A program made the translations under genes and the position numbers. 7,143 nt of DNA from an uncultured Eubacteriales bacterium. GTDB taxonomy: Bacteria; Bacillota; Clostridia; Oscillospirales; Butyricicoccaceae. The stretch covers positions 1-7,143 of the forward strand of contig CAKTWY010000127.1 in the NCBI GenBank assembly GCA_934630445.1, read 5' to 3'. Shown in pieces: positions 1 through 5,965 of the stretch (its first letter is position 1; each line of letters begins with the position of its first letter). The notes beneath the pieces are model-generated. The model was given only the letters and a program-made list of their open reading frames with translations. It made no database searches and was not told the DNA's origin.

Positions 1-285
1 CAGATCGTCCGGCCGCTTGACCTCAAAATACCACGGCATCATGAACTTCTCATGTTCGTCCCAGTATTCCTCCAAAAATGTATCGATGTCCTCGATCTGC
101 GTCAAAACCCGGTAATCCGCCCGCCGGCAAAACGTTTTGCCGGCGATCTTATGCCTGCACAGCAGCTCGTGCCATTCATAATTGAGTTTATAGAACGGCA
201 GACGCCTGACTTTGAACAGGTAAGCAAAGAAATAGTCTTCCGTATCTCCGTCAAAAATTGTTTTGTCGAAATCGTAAACGTTCAT
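1..285 (-). CDS. HAD-superfamily phosphatase (HAD-IB / SerB-like), N-terminal part only
   Basis: Partial gene; the 95 N-terminal residues are in the window and the C-terminus lies beyond base 1. The protein opens with MNVYDFDKTIFDGD, the HAD motif I (DxDxT) with the nucleophile Asp5 and the general acid/base Asp7. This is typical of the HAD-IB (phosphoserine phosphatase-like) subfamily, which hydrolyses small phosphate monoesters in the cytoplasm. Residues from about 16 onward are rich in aromatic and charged residues and would enter the helical cap domain. Motifs II-IV are not visible. The ATG at 283-285 follows an AGAGGG ribosome binding site, and the gene starts 31 bases after the ATPase stop, so it is probably the last visible gene of the transporter operon. 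Known for the family: phosphatase activity. Inferred: it may dephosphorylate the imported substrate or a product of it. It could instead be an unlinked housekeeping phosphatase. Confidence 0.85.
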   Translation of the reverse strand, partial: MNVYDFDKTIFDGDTEDYFFAYLFKVRRLPFYKLNYEWHELLCRHKIAGKTFCRRADYRVLTQIEDIDTFLEEYWDEHEKFMMPWYFEVKRPDDL

Positions 286-316
286 GTTTCCCTCTCAATT
301 GTTCAATTTATTCGAT

Positions 317-1327
317 TCAATCGAGCGGCAGACAGTCATCTTTCTTAAACGAAAGATAGAGCGTCTCCCCGTCGTTAAAAAGAAGCGAAGAATCAAAAAG
401 AATGTCCGCCTGGAGCGACACACTTCCGCAGGAGAGCGTGTAGCGGATGATATTGCCATGGGGAATGCTCTCTTTGACAACGCCTTTGAGCACATAGCTG
501 TCAGGGCGGTCAAACTGCGCTTTTGAAATCTCGATGAGCTCGGGGCGGATGGCCACATCTTTTGCACCGACCGGCTCGCCGATCAGAGCGGCAAAATCTG
601 CGCCGCTGACGATGTTATAGTGGCCGATAAAATTCGCGGCAAAGCGCGTCTGCGGCTTTGTATAGATATCGACCGGCGACCCGGACTGCTCGATCGTGCC
701 GACGTTGAACAGGTGGATGGTGTCTGACATGACCATCGCTTCGTCCTGGTCGTGGGTGACAAAGACGGTGGTGATGTTCAGCTCCTTCTGAATGCGGCGG
801 ATCTCCACCTGAAGGTTGCGCCGCAAGAGCGCGTCGATGGCGCTGAGCGGCTCGTCAAGCAGGAGCACCTTCGGCTCCATCACGAGCGCGCGGGCGAGCG
901 CCACGCGCTGCTGCTGGCCGCCGGAGAGCTGATTGGGGTACTGATTGGCCTTGTCGGAAAGGCCGACGATGTCGAGAAATTCACTGACCTTTTTCTGGAT
1001 CTGATCCTTCGGCATGCGCTTGATCTGCAGGCCGAAGGCCACGTTCTGCGCGGCCGTCATATTCGGGAAAAGGCTGTACTGCTGGAAGACCATACCGATC
1101 TCGCGCTGCTTGGGGGTGAGATTGGTGATATCCTTCCCGTCGAGATAGATTTTGCCGGAGGACACCGTCTCAAGGCCGGAAAGGCAGCGCAGAAGCGTCG
1201 ACTTGCCGCAGCCGGACGGGCCGAGGAGCGTCACCAGCTCGCCTTTTTCAACGCCGAGGCTGATGCCTTTTAAGACGTGCGTGTCGCCGAAATACTTGTG
1301 AATATCTTCAAACTGAATATATGACAT
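317..1327 (-). CDS. ABC importer ATP-binding protein (PotA/FbpC/PhnT-like)
   Basis: A 336-residue cytoplasmic ATPase that powers the importer formed with the two permeases upstream of it. All nucleotide-binding motifs are intact: Walker A GPSGCGKST at residues 36-44, Q-loop FQQ at 81-83, signature LSGGQQQR at 134-141, Walker B VLLLDEP at 154-160 with catalytic Glu159, and H-loop His192. The D-loop reads SAID where SALD is usual, a conservative change. Residues from about 245 to the end match the C-terminal TOBE/OB-fold regulatory region of spermidine/putrescine, Fe3+ and 2-aminoethylphosphonate importers. The ATG lies six bases past the permease stop and its AAGGAG ribosome binding site is inside the end of the permease gene, so the two are probably translationally coupled. 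The gene is visibly more GC-rich than the permease genes. Substrate is not determinable from this subunit; PotA-like names would be over-precise. Confidence 0.96.
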   Translation of the reverse strand: MSYIQFEDIHKYFGDTHVLKGISLGVEKGELVTLLGPSGCGKSTLLRCLSGLETVSSGKIYLDGKDITNLTPKQREIGMVFQQYSLFPNMTAAQNVAFGLQIKRMPKDQIQKKVSEFLDIVGLSDKANQYPNQLSGGQQQRVALARALVMEPKVLLLDEPLSAIDALLRRNLQVEIRRIQKELNITTVFVTHDQDEAMVMSDTIHLFNVGTIEQSGSPVDIYTKPQTRFAANFIGHYNIVSGADFAALIGEPVGAKDVAIRPELIEISKAQFDRPDSYVLKGVVKESIPHGNIIRYTLSCGSVSLQADILFDSSLLFNDGETLYLSFKKDDCLPLD

Positions 1328-1333
1328 CTCATC

Positions 1334-2164
1334 TTACTCCTTTGCATCGTCGACTGCTTCAACCACAGGAACAGCCGCCTTCTTCGTCTTATCGCGCATC
1401 TGAACGAAAAGTACCGAGAGGGTGAGCGCAAGCGTGACGATAAACAGGATCGTAACGACCGCACTGGTACCCTGAATCGGCATATTTCTGGCGTTGTACA
1501 AATAAAACTGTGCAGTTTCATACTGACCACCAGCAATCAGCTTGATGATCGCAAAATCACCGAAGATCGCCGCCATGCACATGAGCACCGATACCATAAT
1601 ACCGGAAAGCATGCACGGCACAACCACTTTGATAAAGGCGTAAAGCTTGCTCGCGCCAAGGATCTCCGCCGCCTCGATCAGTTGCCGGACATTGACTGCA
1701 TACATATTGTTGCGGATGCCGCGGAACGTGACCGGCAGGCAGCCGATGCAGTAGACACAAACCAGCATAACGATACGATTTGAAAAGATTGTAGGCGTAC
1801 CTGCATAAGTAGCCAGCACAGATGTCGCAAGAAGGACGCCGTTGATTGTATAGGGCACCATGCAGAGCATCTCAATGTACTTTTCGAGCTTTGGCTGATA
1901 GACAACCGACGTATAGAGCGCGAGAATAATGAACACACAGGTGATGATAACAGGAATGATGGAAATTACAATGCTCCGCAGAATGCTCATACCGAATTGG
2001 CCGTTTGCAAAAAGTTCACTATAAAATTTTAATGTAAAGCCGCGTGGAAGAATTGACGTCCAGTTTGATGTAACGGAATATATGATCGTCAACAGTAGCG
2101 GCAGCACAAGATAGATCGCACACAAAAGCATCCACGTACTCCCAAAAATGCTCCTCTTTTTCAT
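1334..2164 (-). CDS. ABC importer permease, second subunit (PotC/PhnV-like)
   Basis: A 276-residue inner-membrane permease of the binding-protein-dependent transport family (BPD_transp_1). About six hydrophobic segments are seen, near residues 10-32, 62-84, 98-120, 130-146, 185-207 and 236-256. The cytoplasmic coupling loop is canonical: E164-A-A-E-I-L-G170-A-S, followed by the hydrophobic residues and Pro183 of the EAA motif; this loop docks onto the ATPase. The C-terminus is a charged cytoplasmic tail of about 20 residues. The start ATG at 2162-2164 directly follows the TAA of the preceding permease, and its purine-rich ribosome binding site (GGAGAGAGGAG) lies in that gene's last codons, so coupled translation is expected. 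It should pair with the other permease as a heterodimer. Substrate specificity is not readable. Confidence 0.95.
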   Translation of the reverse strand: MKKRSIFGSTWMLLCAIYLVLPLLLTIIYSVTSNWTSILPRGFTLKFYSELFANGQFGMSILRSIVISIIPVIITCVFIILALYTSVVYQPKLEKYIEMLCMVPYTINGVLLATSVLATYAGTPTIFSNRIVMLVCVYCIGCLPVTFRGIRNNMYAVNVRQLIEAAEILGASKLYAFIKVVVPCMLSGIMVSVLMCMAAIFGDFAIIKLIAGGQYETAQFYLYNARNMPIQGTSAVVTILFIVTLALTLSVLFVQMRDKTKKAAVPVVEAVDDAKE

Positions 2165-3055
2165 TTATCTCCTCTCTCCTTTCGTGTATGCACGCTTTAC
2201 GAGATTCGAAAGGCCGATGACCAAAAGCATGATCAGGAGCATTACAATTGAAAGCGCCGAACCCAGCTCCGGGCGTGATTTGAGGTCACCAACAAACATC
2301 TGCGAAATCTTGATTGTAAAAAGAGGGAAGTTGTTAATAAGCATATATGGAGTGGTATACGCAGTCAACGCGTTGGCAAAAAGCATGGTAAAAGTGCCTG
2401 CGATCGACGGCATCATCACAGGGATGCCGACCTTCCACCAGAACTGGAAAGAATTCGCTTTCATCAGTGCGGCGGATTCTTTCCACTCCTTATGGATCCC
2501 TTCAAACGCAGGAAGCAGCAAAAGCGTGCCCATTGGAATCTGAAAATAGATATATACCAGCGCAAGCCCGGAAACCGTATAGAGATTGTATTCGGCCAGC
2601 GACTGAATACCGAGCTGTTTTCCCACGAGCACAAATACGCCGCTGTAACCAAGCATAGTCATAAATGAAAACGCCAGCGGCAAACCCGCAAAATTAGATG
2701 TCAATGTAAGCATCGACATATAAACGCCACGTATTTTCTTTTTCGAATTCGACAATGCCATTGCAAGGATAAAAACAATGATAATGCCTAAAACAGACGC
2801 AAAAACCGTCAAGAAAAGGCTATTTTGCAAAGAAGTTAGATAAATCTGCTTTTGAAAAATCGTTATATAGTGCTCCAGTGTAAAACCGCTTCCACGTTCC
2901 TTGGAAAAACTTCTGACAATCATTGTAAAGAGCGGAACGAGTTCAAACATACATACGAGCACCAAAAACGGCAGAAGTGTCCAGTAATATTTGAGGGAAG
3001 AGAGCTTGCCTCCCTTCCTCACATTTCCTTTAGCCTTCGGCTCTGTTTGTGTCAT
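2165..3055 (-). CDS. ABC importer permease, first subunit (PotB/PhnU-like)
   Basis: A 296-residue inner-membrane permease with about six membrane segments, near residues 24-47, 77-101, 112-135, 157-182, 211-233 and 265-284, preceded by a basic cytoplasmic N-terminus. The ATG at 3053-3055 is chosen because GGGAGG sits the normal distance upstream; a TTG seven codons further out would place that ribosome binding site inside the coding sequence. The EAA loop is divergent: E193-S-A-A-L-M-K199-A-N, then V209-G-I-P212. The position normally held by the conserved glycine is Lys199, while the partner permease has the canonical glycine. The gene runs straight into the next permease (TAA then ATG). It is separated from the binding-protein gene by 367 bases with a stem-loop. 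The gene is AT-rich by comparison with the ATPase gene. Family assignment is secure; substrate is unknown. Confidence 0.94.
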   Translation of the reverse strand: MTQTEPKAKGNVRKGGKLSSLKYYWTLLPFLVLVCMFELVPLFTMIVRSFSKERGSGFTLEHYITIFQKQIYLTSLQNSLFLTVFASVLGIIIVFILAMALSNSKKKIRGVYMSMLTLTSNFAGLPLAFSFMTMLGYSGVFVLVGKQLGIQSLAEYNLYTVSGLALVYIYFQIPMGTLLLLPAFEGIHKEWKESAALMKANSFQFWWKVGIPVMMPSIAGTFTMLFANALTAYTTPYMLINNFPLFTIKISQMFVGDLKSRPELGSALSIVMLLIMLLVIGLSNLVKRAYTKGERR

Positions 3056-3422
3056 AATTCTGCCTCCCTTGATCAAAAAACGCGAACAAATATACCCACC
3101 GGCAACAAAGCAACAGAGCGATGTCGCCCAAACGGTGAAAAATACTTCTTGAACCAGAACGATCTGTCTGCCTCACTCAAAAAAACACAAACATAACAGA
3201 ACAATTCCGTATGAACTGATATCTTGTACAACGATCAAGGCTACCCGCAATTACCGTCATAAGAAAGAAATCAATATCAACGCCCATACTCTCTATATTT
3301 TCTGCCAGCTGTGATAATGATCTCTAAGCGACAGCAGCAATATAGAGTCAATACTTAACTCTTCCGGACAGGAAGGTGCGTTAAGCACCTTCCTGTCCGG
3401 AAAATTACAGAATCCGTCTGTG
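3056..3422. other. Intergenic region between binding-protein and permease genes
   Basis: These 367 bases carry no convincing gene in either strand. The only strong structure is the stem-loop at 3362-3402 just after the binding-protein stop, plus the permease ribosome binding site near 3061-3068. I looked on the minus strand for a separate permease promoter; only weak matches were found, such as TTGATC followed 17 bases later by TTCATA. The length is unusual beside the near-zero gaps between the other transporter genes. Confidence 0.7.
3362..3402 (-). terminator. Perfect 18-bp stem-loop after the binding-protein gene (attenuator or mRNA stabiliser)
   Basis: An uninterrupted 18-bp inverted repeat (arms 3362-3379 and 3385-3402) with a five-base loop begins 20 bases past the binding-protein stop codon in the direction of transcription. 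It is GC-rich, but on the minus strand it is followed by GAGTTAAGTATT rather than a run of T, so it is not a textbook Rho-independent terminator. In importer operons such structures commonly protect the upstream message or partly terminate, giving more binding protein than permease. That role is inferred here. Confidence 0.7.
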
Positions 3423-4529
3423 TCAGGCAATCAAAGGAACAATCTCTTCTTCCCAAGCGATAGAAATCTCTTCACATGCCTTCGTTAACGCATCATTATC
3501 CGTGAGAGGAATCGGATCAGCGTACTCATCCTGTGGGATTCGGTTTGCCTGAAGCTCAGCAGGAATTTCGATATCGCGAACGGGGCTTGCATAGCCCTTT
3601 ACACGGTCGAGCTGGCCCTCGTCGCTCAACAGATATTCAATCGCAAGCGCAGTCGCGTGCGGGTGCGGGGACCACTTGTTGAATATCAGGCAATATCCTG
3701 ACTGGATAGCGCCATCAGTCATTACATGTGGAGTAACATTTGCATTCGGGTTTGCCTCGAGCGCGATATCACGCCATCCGCACAAATTGTAATCCCAGTG
3801 GAACGCGACTTCGATCTCCCCCATAGCAAACCGCTGCTGAGAAAGAGTACCAGCATCAATACGGCCAGCCTGCGCCATTTCTTTAAAGAAGTCAACACCC
3901 GGCTGAATATTATTGATATCTCCACCGAAAGCATATGCCGCCGAAAGAACCGCCATCTGCGAAGACGCGCCGCCGATGACGTCGCCCGGAGTCATCTTGC
4001 AGTCGCTGGCCTTGAGCGCCTGCCAGGAGGTGATGTCGTCTTTTACCAGATCATTGTTAACAAGAACTCCGTATGTTCCAAGATAAGAAATAACCCAACG
4101 CCCTTCCGGATCCTTCGCCCAGTCAGGGATCTCATCCCACGTGGTAGGCTTGTAGCCTCGCAAAATATCCATCTCTATAGCCATCGGGCCAAACCCCTGA
4201 CCGACGTCGCCCATATCTCTGGTCGGGCTGTCTTTCTCTGCCTCAAAAGCGGAAAGTTCTTCTGCCGACCCCATATCTGTGTCATTATGCGTGATACCGT
4301 ACTTGGCGGTAAAGTTTGCCCAGCTATCGCCCCAGTTTGCCCAGTCGTCGGGCATACCGACCGATTCAACGTGCCCCTCTTCCTTCGCCTTGGCGATGAG
4401 TTCGTCCATCGTCAGGCTCGACAGGTCTACGGTTTCCGTTTTCTTGCCGCTGGAACACCCGGCAAGCGCTACGAGCATGGCAAGCGCCATCAGGATCGCT
4501 GTGAATCTTACGAGTCTGCTTCTCTTCAT
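3423..4529 (-). CDS. ABC importer solute-binding lipoprotein (extracellular solute-binding family 1)
   Basis: A 368-residue exported lipoprotein that captures the substrate outside the membrane and delivers it to the permease pair. The N-terminus is a signal peptide: basic MKRSRLVR, a hydrophobic stretch to about residue 21, then the lipobox L22-A-G-C25, with Cys25 the predicted lipidated residue. A short Ser/Gly/Lys linker follows. The mature domain has the pattern of the cluster-D binding proteins used by polyamine, Fe3+, thiamine and 2-aminoethylphosphonate importers, for example the central GTYGVLVNN and the C-terminal YLLSDEGQ segments. Many Asp, Trp and Tyr residues line the probable cleft, but specificity cannot be assigned. 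The ATG at 4527-4529 follows AAGGAG with a seven-base spacer. The gene has a predicted promoter of its own and a stem-loop after it, which would favour higher expression than the permeases. Confidence 0.95.
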   Translation of the reverse strand: MKRSRLVRFTAILMALAMLVALAGCSSGKKTETVDLSSLTMDELIAKAKEEGHVESVGMPDDWANWGDSWANFTAKYGITHNDTDMGSAEELSAFEAEKDSPTRDMGDVGQGFGPMAIEMDILRGYKPTTWDEIPDWAKDPEGRWVISYLGTYGVLVNNDLVKDDITSWQALKASDCKMTPGDVIGGASSQMAVLSAAYAFGGDINNIQPGVDFFKEMAQAGRIDAGTLSQQRFAMGEIEVAFHWDYNLCGWRDIALEANPNANVTPHVMTDGAIQSGYCLIFNKWSPHPHATALAIEYLLSDEGQLDRVKGYASPVRDIEIPAELQANRIPQDEYADPIPLTDNDALTKACEEISIAWEEEIVPLIA

Positions 4530-4554
4530 TGTTATGCTCCTTTCAATATCTGCT

Positions 4555-4575
4555 CATCCCCACGCCATGGGGATG
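4555..4575 (-). other. 8-bp hairpin in the binding-protein leader
   Basis: Arms 4555-4562 (CATCCCCA) and 4568-4575 (TGGGGATG) pair perfectly around a five-base loop. It ends about 25 bases upstream of the binding-protein start and 12 bases from the AAGGAG site, so it would lie in the 5' leader if the predicted promoter is used. It could be a messenger-stabilising hairpin or a DNA operator; the sequence alone does not decide. Confidence 0.45.
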
Positions 4576-4658
4576 TAAGCGTCTCAGAAAAGGTTGCTCT
4601 GCGCGCGCTGCGCACCACATTGGGCCGCCCGCCCATAAAAACTGAAAAAAAGCTTTTC

Positions 4659-4687
4659 CTTATACAATATGTATCATACAACGACAA
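4659..4687 (-). promoter_or_regulatory. Predicted sigma-A promoter for the binding-protein gene
   Basis: On the minus strand TTGTCG (4682-4687) is followed after 17 bases by TATAAG (4659-4664), matching the sigma-A consensus at four and five of six positions. The -35 box lies in the last codons of deoR, so the promoter overlaps that gene's end, and the leader would be about 120 bases. A palindrome TGTATcATACA (4670-4680) fills much of the spacer and would be well placed for repression. Confidence 0.5.
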
Positions 4688-5444
4688 CCTGAATGCCGCG
4701 GCGGCGCATCTCGTCGAGCATTTCCGCCGGCGCACGTTTGTCTGTGACAAGGATGTCAATGCGCTCAATATCGCATGTGCCGCACATGGCGTTAACGCCG
4801 AACTTTGTATGATCGGCCACGGCGATCACCTTGCCGCTTTTCTGAATAAAGCGGCGCTTGAGCAGGCCCATCTCCATGCTGTAGTCGGTGATGCCCTGCT
4901 CCAGGCTCAAGCCATCGGCGCTGATGAGCGCAACGTCGATTTTGCCAAAGCTGCCAAAAAAATCTGCCGCAAGAAACCCCGTCGTGATCTCCTCGCCCTT
5001 CTTTACAGCGCCGCCCACACAGTAGGCCAGATGCTCCGTATTCGCCGATACCTCCATCACATTGTAGAGTGAATTTGACAAAACCGTCAGGTTTCTGCAC
5101 CGGCGCAGTTCGCGCGCGACTTTATACATCGTCGTACCCGAGTCAAGCACCAGCACACAGTCGTCCGGCACAAACTCAACCGCCTTTTTTGCAATGCGCG
5201 TTTTCTCCGCGCTCGCTACGCGGGCGCGCTCTTTCCATGCCGCCATGAGCGCGGGCGTGGCATTGTCGTCTGCGAGCACGGCCCCGCCGTACACTTTGCG
5301 TATGACGCCCTCGCGTTCGAGAACATTCAGGTCGCGGCGGATCGTTTCGATCGATACGCCGAATGTATCGCACAGCTCTGCTGTTGTGACCTCACGCTTT
5401 TTGAGCATCAGCTCTTTCATCACCTGCAGGCGATCATGCTTCAA
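4674..5444 (-). CDS. DeoR-family transcriptional repressor
   Basis: A 256-residue DNA-binding regulator. Residues 5-57 form the DeoR-type winged helix-turn-helix: TAELCDTFGVS then the recognition helix around IETIRRDLNVLEREG and the wing GVIRKVYGGA. Residues from about 75 to 235 are the DeoR C-terminal sensor domain, with DSGTT at 101-105, SNSL at 123-126, GG at 144-145 and VADHTKFG at 209-216. This domain is related to sugar-phosphate isomerases and usually binds a phosphorylated metabolite as inducer. The start is placed at the TTG at 5442-5444 because GGGAGG lies eight bases upstream and the protein then begins MKHDRLQ, typical of the family; the TTG ten codons further out lacks a site. 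It is read in the same direction as the transporter genes and probably represses them and itself. The effector is unknown. Confidence 0.94.
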   Translation of the reverse strand: MKHDRLQVMKELMLKKREVTTAELCDTFGVSIETIRRDLNVLEREGVIRKVYGGAVLADDNATPALMAAWKERARVASAEKTRIAKKAVEFVPDDCVLVLDSGTTMYKVARELRRCRNLTVLSNSLYNVMEVSANTEHLAYCVGGAVKKGEEITTGFLAADFFGSFGKIDVALISADGLSLEQGITDYSMEMGLLKRRFIQKSGKVIAVADHTKFGVNAMCGTCDIERIDILVTDKRAPAEMLDEMRRRGIQVVVV

Positions 5445-5492
5445 TTCCCTTACCTCCCGCGCAGCTGCTCCCAAAAGTCCTCACACCGCGCC

Positions 5493-5515
5493 GACAAATA
5501 TTATCATTTTTTGTC
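5493..5515. promoter_or_regulatory. Candidate operator dyad downstream of the deoR promoter
   Basis: GACAAA (5493-5498) and TTTGTC (5510-5515) are inverted arms separated by 11 bases. The dyad lies between the predicted deoR transcription start (about 5530) and the start codon, a position suited to autorepression. It contains ACAA-N4-TATCAT, also present in the binding-protein promoter. Assignment to the DeoR protein is inferred. Confidence 0.4.
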
Positions 5516-5536
5516 AATATTTTTGTTGTGATTATA

Positions 5537-5565
5537 ATTATATGTTACACAGCAGTCCGTGTCAA
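5537..5565 (-). promoter_or_regulatory. Full-consensus sigma-A promoter for deoR
   Basis: Minus strand TTGACA (5560-5565), 17-base spacer, TATAAT (5537-5542): a perfect match in both boxes and in spacing. The predicted start near 5530 gives a leader of about 85 bases to the TTG start of deoR. A promoter this strong before a repressor gene is expected to be held down by the repressor. Confidence 0.8.
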
Positions 5566-5570
5566 CAAGT

Positions 5571-5590
5571 AATTGTGCTTATATACAATT
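5571..5590. promoter_or_regulatory. Dyad AATTGT-N8-ACAATT upstream of the deoR -35 box
   Basis: Six-base inverted arms separated by eight bases sit five bases upstream of the deoR -35 hexamer, a usual site for a regulator. The right arm's TATACAAT also occurs at 4661-4668 by the binding-protein promoter. The region is AT-rich, so chance is a real alternative. Confidence 0.3.
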
Positions 5591-5722
5591 TTCTTTATGA
5601 TATACATCTTTATTTATGCAAATTAAATCATTTTCACTTAGTTAATAAAGATATATATTAATGTATATTATTTATTTTCGTAAAATTGTCCTATTTTTGA
5701 ACATAAAAATTCACAAAAACCA

Positions 5723-5769
5723 ACAAAAGAGCAACGGCGCTCCAAACCGGAGCGCCGTTGCTCTTTTGT
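5723..5769. terminator. Perfect 21-bp inverted repeat, bidirectional terminator-like
   Basis: Arms 5723-5743 and 5749-5769 pair without mismatch around a five-base loop. The core is GC-rich (GAGCAACGGCGCTCC) and is flanked by AAAA on one side and TTTT on the other, so it has the form of a Rho-independent terminator in both directions. On the minus strand TTTTGTTGGTTTTTG follows the hairpin; on the plus strand TTTTGTGATTTTATC follows. Oddly, neither neighbouring gene ends here; they diverge from it. Confidence 0.75.
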
Positions 5770-5770
5770 G

Positions 5771-5799
5771 ATTTTATCATTTTTTGATCAGTTTGTCAA
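5771..5799 (-). promoter_or_regulatory. Second near-consensus minus-strand promoter
   Basis: Minus strand TTGACA (5794-5799), 17 bases, TAAAAT (5771-5776): eleven of twelve consensus bases. The predicted start (about 5764) falls in the edge of the 21-bp inverted repeat, so the transcript would begin with that hairpin and could continue as a leader of about 320 bases to deoR. Confidence 0.5.
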
Positions 5800-5813
5800 T
5801 TCTTTTGTTTTCA

Positions 5814-5853
5814 GCTGCATTTTGCTGACTGCATTTTATTACTGCATTTTATT
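5814..5853. repeat. Short tandem repeat ACTGCATTTTATT
   Basis: Two exact adjacent 13-base copies (5828-5840 and 5841-5853) are preceded by a partial copy, CTGCATTTT at 5815-5823. TGCATTT appears again at 5893-5899 just before the response regulator promoter. It could be replication slippage or a cluster of protein-binding sites. Confidence 0.6.
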
Positions 5854-5896
5854 ATGGGCAGGCGGCGCGTGAACAAAATGACGTTTTTTATTTGCA

Positions 5897-5925
5897 TTTA
5901 CTTCAAAAAGCTTTTTGATTATAAT
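5897..5925 (+). promoter_or_regulatory. Predicted promoter for the response regulator and kinase genes
   Basis: TTTACT (5897-5902), 17 bases, TATAAT (5920-5925). The -10 box is perfect and the -35 box matches four of six. The predicted start near 5932 leaves a leader of about 34 bases. The spacer is almost wholly a 16-bp palindrome, TCAAAAAGCTTTTTGA (5903-5918). Confidence 0.6.
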
Positions 5926-5965
5926 AAGTTTAGAATCAGGTCCTATTCTGGACGGGAGGGATTTT

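Larger units (their letters stand above)
5445..5965. other. AT-rich divergent intergenic region
   Basis: A 521-base gap between the leftward deoR and the rightward response regulator. Parts are extremely AT-rich; bases 5581-5640 hold only 10 G or C out of 60. No protein gene is supported. It carries two minus-strand promoters, one plus-strand promoter before the response regulator, a bidirectional-terminator-like inverted repeat, several dyads and a short tandem repeat, listed separately. Confidence 0.8.

Noticed and set aside
752..1273. A 173-codon plus-strand frame opposite the ATPase
   Set aside because: A shadow of the ATPase codons; the real gene has every ABC motif intact.
4644..4657. 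Terminator after deoR at the AAAAGCTTTT palindrome
   Set aside because: The stem is only a few A-T pairs with no room for a loop, so it would not form a stable terminator hairpin.
3726..5072. A 448-codon open frame on the plus strand opposite the binding-protein and deoR genes
   Set aside because: It lies wholly antisense to two genes with clear families, spans their intergenic gap, has no ribosome binding site that I can see and its translation resembles no known domain.
5542..5661. A 39-codon plus-strand frame in the AT-rich intergenic region
   Set aside because: No ribosome binding site precedes the ATG and the product is low-complexity; not supported as a small protein.
5723..5769. The inverted repeat as an ANTAR target in the response regulator's own leader
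   Set aside because: The predicted promoter for that gene (5897-5925) lies downstream of the hairpin, and its five-base loop lacks the six-base loop with A1 and G4 known for ANTAR targets.
5932..5949. A short hairpin AGAAT/ATTCT in the response regulator leader as an ANTAR binding site
   Set aside because: Only five base pairs with an eight-base loop, no paired second hairpin and no terminator beside it.
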